A stretch of DNA of 64,000 nucleotides from the NCBI RefSeq assembly GCF_019008365.1, contig NZ_JAHHUL010000008.1, positions 62,001 to 126,000 of the forward strand, in the 5' to 3' direction. Below are positions 61,316 through 64,000 of the stretch, one piece after another. The translations under genes were made by a program, and so were the position numbers. The notes under the pieces are model-generated. The model ran no database searches. It was not told the origin of the DNA and saw nothing but the letters and a program-made list of their open reading frames with translations. The DNA is from Phosphitispora fastidiosa. Its GTDB lineage: Bacteria > Bacillota > Thermincolia > Thermincolales > UBA2595. Position 1 is the stretch's first letter. Each line of letters opens with the position of its first letter.

Positions 61316-61837
61316 GTGACCCTGCAATTGACCTTTAAGACAGCAGAAACAATTGCGGAACAACGCCAAGCCAGACAAGTCATTCAGCGGGTGTTTGTGG
61401 ATGAACTGAATTATCGGCAGATGACCATAGATCAGTTTGACCAGATAGCCCATTATCTCATTGCTGTTCAGGACTCCGAGGTAATCGCGGCACTAAGGGT
61501 CATTCCTGATGCAGAACTGGGGCTGCCCATCGAAGAGTTTATTGACCTGTCACCTTTAAGAAGTAATGAGGTCAAACTGGCAGAGGTGTCCCGGCTGGCC
61601 TGCTTAACCGGCTTTCGCAATTTCAATATCACCTGTAAAGGATTGTCCTTCTTCGAGGAGACTATCCGTTCTTTAGGTTTTACTCATCTTGTGATTGAAT
61701 CACTATTGGAAACCGTTCGCTTATACCGGTTCCTGGGGTTTACCACTTTCGATGAACCCTTCTATGATTATTCGGTAGACTTATACAATCAGAAGAGTCC
61801 TAACTCAATAGGTTTAATGAAAAGCATGAAAGGTTAA
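61316..61837 (+). CDS. LuxI/FeeM-like N-acyltransferase-fold protein
   Basis: This 173-residue protein contains IAALRVIPDAELGLPIEEF (residues 57-75) and AEVSRLACLTGF (residues 89-100). The R...E-x-S-R pattern is characteristic of acyl-homoserine-lactone synthases and FeeM-type N-acyl amino acid synthases, which have a GNAT-like fold and use acyl-ACP or acyl-CoA. The start is GTG after AAGGGGTG. The length is in range. It could N-acylate an amine made by the operon. The family call is from motif only. Confidence 0.62.
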   Translation: MTLQLTFKTAETIAEQRQARQVIQRVFVDELNYRQMTIDQFDQIAHYLIAVQDSEVIAALRVIPDAELGLPIEEFIDLSPLRSNEVKLAEVSRLACLTGFRNFNITCKGLSFFEETIRSLGFTHLVIESLLETVRLYRFLGFTTFDEPFYDYSVDLYNQKSPNSIGLMKSMKG

Positions 61838-61854
61838 AGCAGAGGTAATTTTTG

Positions 61855-62550
61855 ATGGAATTATTCATGGGATTATTGGCGGGACTGCTGGCTGTGTTCG
61901 GGGTAACTTATGTTTACTGGCGATATTTTTACTTTTTTCGGGACCCTCACCGGGTAATTACTCAGGATGAGTCAGCCCTGGTTTCTCCGGCAGACGGTAC
62001 AGTCATATATATTAAAGAAGTTCTCACTGATGAAGTGTTGTTTTGTACTAAACTGGGCAGAAAGATTAGTTTGCAGGAATATTGTGCAGCCCAGGAGTTC
62101 CAGGCTCCCTGTTATTTAGTGGGCATTTTCATGCACCCCACCGGTGTTCATGTAAACCGGGCCCCCATTTCCGGGGAAATTGAAAAAATTGATTATCTGC
62201 AGGGTAAAAACCTACCCATGACCCTGACCTGGTGGCGAGCCATTTTAGGCCTGAAGCCCTATGAAAAATACGCCGGACACCTGTTTTCCAATGAGAGGAA
62301 CATTATTGGCATTAGGGGCAGGTTAAGGGTGCTGGTCATTCAAATTGCTGATATATATGTGAATAAGATTGAGTGCTGGGTAAAAGAACAAGACCGGGTA
62401 AGCAAGGGGCAGCGCTTAGGGATGATTAAAATGGGTTCCCAGGTTGATGTGCTGCTCCCCATGGCTGCGGGCTTAACTCTTAACATTGAGGTTGGTCGGA
62501 AGGTTAAGGCAGGGGAAAGCATAATTGCCTACTACCGGGAGGAAGGATAG
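61855..62550 (+). CDS. Phosphatidylserine decarboxylase-like protein
   Basis: This 231-residue protein has an N-terminal membrane segment, then SPADGTV (Asp47), HPTGVHVNRAPISGEI (His94, His99) and a C-terminal MGSQVDVLLP in which Ser195 corresponds to the self-cleavage/pyruvoyl Ser of the LGST motif. It matches the short Psd type. The canonical Leu and Thr of LGST are Met and Gln here, so cleavage efficiency or substrate may differ. It would make an ethanolamine-type lipid headgroup or decarboxylate a related serine lipid. Confidence 0.8.
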   Translation: MELFMGLLAGLLAVFGVTYVYWRYFYFFRDPHRVITQDESALVSPADGTVIYIKEVLTDEVLFCTKLGRKISLQEYCAAQEFQAPCYLVGIFMHPTGVHVNRAPISGEIEKIDYLQGKNLPMTLTWWRAILGLKPYEKYAGHLFSNERNIIGIRGRLRVLVIQIADIYVNKIECWVKEQDRVSKGQRLGMIKMGSQVDVLLPMAAGLTLNIEVGRKVKAGESIIAYYREEG

Positions 62551-62553
62551 TCA

Positions 62554-63921
62554 ATGAGGGTATTATTGGTCAGACCAGGGTATGAAAATCTCTTTGCCAA
62601 TATTAATATAGTCAATGTGGAGCCCCTTGAGCTGGAGTACCTGTATACGGCAGCTAAAGAAGCAGGACATGACTGCCTGATTTATGATGCCGTAATCCAA
62701 CGCACCGGTATTCATAAGGTATTAAAGGAATATAATCCGGATATTGTGGCTGTCACAGGTTATATTACTCACAGAGATGTAATGATTGGATATGCTAAAC
62801 AGGCTAAAGAACACAACCCCGCAGTTCAGGTGATTATGGGCGGAGTGCATGCTGAGCTGAATTATCATGATTTCTATGTGCCGGCAGTGGATTTTATCGT
62901 ACACTCCGGCGGCATTGTCCCTTTTCGGGAAATAATAACCCTTCCTGTCTCGGGAAAAAAACTGGGAGATATCAAAGGAATCTGTTACCGGTCCGGAGAT
63001 TCATCCTGGATAGTCAATGAACGCAGTTATATTAATCCGGATGACCTGCCGATACCGGACCGCTCTTTCTTTTATGCCAACCGGCAACACTTCAGATACA
63101 TAAATTTAAGTCCCTGTGCAGTGGTCAAGGCAGCATACAGCTGTCCACACAGGTGTAATTTCTGCTATTGCTGCCTGTTAAATAACGGTGAGTATGTCTG
63201 CCGTAATGTGGCCAGGGTGGTTGAGGAAATTGCCGGCATCAATTGTGAGAATATCTGGATCGTAGATGATACCTTTTACACAGACCGGCAAAAGGTGCAG
63301 GAGTTTGCCCGGCTGCTTCTGCAGCAGGGTATTAAGAAGAACTTTATCTTGTATTACCGCGCCGATTTTATTGCCGATAACGAAGAAGTTATTATTACCT
63401 TGAAAGAGGCAGGTTTAAAGGTAGTACTGGTGGGGTTGGAGTCCTTTGATGACGATATTTTATCTGATTACAATAAATTGACCTCTAAGGCAATTAATGA
63501 GCGCTGCCTGGAAATCTTACGAAAGCATGAAATTGAATGTACCGGGCTGTTCATCGTAGACATTGATGCCACAAAAAAGGATTTTAAAAAATTAAGGGAT
63601 TATGTAAAAAAGCATCAATTAATGGTCGCGACGGCAGCTATTCTAACTCCATTACCTGGCACCTCCCAGTATGAAAAATATCAGCAGCGGATTAATACGA
63701 AAAATCCGCAGCACTGGGATTTCCTGCATTTGGTGGCAGAACCGGGCAGTATGGGAAAACTTCAGTTTTATTATGAGTTTTACAAGTTCTATATTATACT
63801 GTTATTAAGCAACAAAAAATCAAAGTATTTAGATATAAATTACCTGCAGCACATTAAGGATTTAGCCAAGGCATATATGAGAGAGCTTACCAAAAGGTTA
63901 AAGCAGCAACAAAATAAATGA
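62554..63921 (+). CDS. B12-binding-type radical SAM protein D
   Basis: This 455-residue paralogue of A and B starts MRVLLVRPGYENLF with EPLELEYLYTAAKE and GGVHAELNYHDFY. The cluster motif is C197-x3-C201-x2-C204 (YSCPHRCNFC), followed by YCCLL, giving two extra cysteines. VGLESFDDDILSDYNKLTS follows. It is 3 bp downstream of the Psd-like gene and is the last operon gene in the window. The C-terminus is Lys/Gln-rich. Confidence 0.83.
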   Translation: MRVLLVRPGYENLFANINIVNVEPLELEYLYTAAKEAGHDCLIYDAVIQRTGIHKVLKEYNPDIVAVTGYITHRDVMIGYAKQAKEHNPAVQVIMGGVHAELNYHDFYVPAVDFIVHSGGIVPFREIITLPVSGKKLGDIKGICYRSGDSSWIVNERSYINPDDLPIPDRSFFYANRQHFRYINLSPCAVVKAAYSCPHRCNFCYCCLLNNGEYVCRNVARVVEEIAGINCENIWIVDDTFYTDRQKVQEFARLLLQQGIKKNFILYYRADFIADNEEVIITLKEAGLKVVLVGLESFDDDILSDYNKLTSKAINERCLEILRKHEIECTGLFIVDIDATKKDFKKLRDYVKKHQLMVATAAILTPLPGTSQYEKYQQRINTKNPQHWDFLHLVAEPGSMGKLQFYYEFYKFYIILLLSNKKSKYLDINYLQHIKDLAKAYMRELTKRLKQQQNK

Positions 63922-63941
63922 ACTCGGAGGGATGAGTGAAC

Positions 63942-64000
63942 GTGAACAGGCAAATTTTCATTACTGAGGTGGACAAAAATAGACTGCAGAAGCTTATTGA
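63942..64000 (+). CDS. Rnk/GreA-like protein, partial at right edge
   Basis: The first 19 codons from GTG 63942 read MNRQIFITEVDKNRLQKLI. This resembles the opening of the regulator of nucleoside diphosphate kinase (Rnk) in the GreA/GreB family. CGGAGGG lies ten bases upstream. The gene continues past the window, so the call is tentative. Confidence 0.5.
   Translation, partial: MNRQIFITEVDKNRLQKLI

Overview
The window looks like a chromosomal segment of an anaerobic, endospore-forming, low-to-mid GC Gram-positive bacterium of the Clostridia, most like the Peptococcaceae / Desulfotomaculum-type lineages. The reasons are a tricistronic gerA germinant-receptor operon, a SpoVT/AbrB regulator, Spo0A-box-like sites, a menaquinone methyltransferase, lipoprotein multiheme c-type cytochromes, a ferredoxin-linked 2-oxoacid oxidoreductase, a corrinoid-type methyltransferase and strong AGGAGG ribosome binding sites. 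No rRNA, tRNA or CRISPR array was seen. The species cannot be named from the sequence alone.

Layout. 1-8 kb: a Gfo/Idh/MocA oxidoreductase; a split YeeE/YedE sulfur transporter behind a sigma-A promoter carrying two CsoR/CstR-like operators; a 230-bp structured palindromic element; the gerA operon (minus strand); menG; spoVT. 8-14 kb: a Mn-catalase-like protein, a Gly/Phe-rich protein, a decayed zinc alcohol dehydrogenase, ablB-ablA for N-acetyl-beta-lysine, and a MarR plus zinc-ribbon pair. 14-26 kb: a DUF6305-like/sensor kinase/response regulator operon, a complete Opp/Dpp ABC importer, a NodIJ-like ABC exporter and an MtaA/CmuA-type methyltransferase. 26-32 kb: a secreted beta-propeller protein, a B12-binding radical SAM protein, a methyltransferase, five tandem ~32-residue hydrophobic micropeptide genes and a DUF2680-like protein. 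32-38 kb: a korDABC-type ferredoxin oxidoreductase operon; an ABC-ATPase / HypB-like GTPase / Fe-S protein operon of unknown role; a Gln-rich protein; and a triheme lipoprotein.

38-54 kb: a second copy of the structured palindromic element, an MCP, a TetR and a LuxR-type regulator, a GlcD-GlcF-type FAD/Fe-S fusion dehydrogenase, a CNNM/CorC protein, a YyaL-like thioredoxin-fold protein, an IS200/IS605-type tnpB broken by a 120-bp hairpin element, a hexaheme lipoprotein, an acyl-CoA synthetase and a cold-shock protein. 54-64 kb: one long plus-strand operon of two GNAT-like transferases, a SAM methyltransferase, four B12-binding-type radical SAM proteins (three clearly paralogous), a LuxI/FeeM-like acyltransferase-fold protein and a phosphatidylserine-decarboxylase-like protein. 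A partial Rnk/GreA-like gene lies at the right edge.

The 54-64 kb operon is the strongest candidate for an undescribed pathway; I infer a modified lipid or an N-acylated small molecule. Other candidates are the micropeptide array, the ABC/GTPase/Fe-S trio and the covarying palindromic elements. All functions rest on motif recognition by eye; no database search was run.
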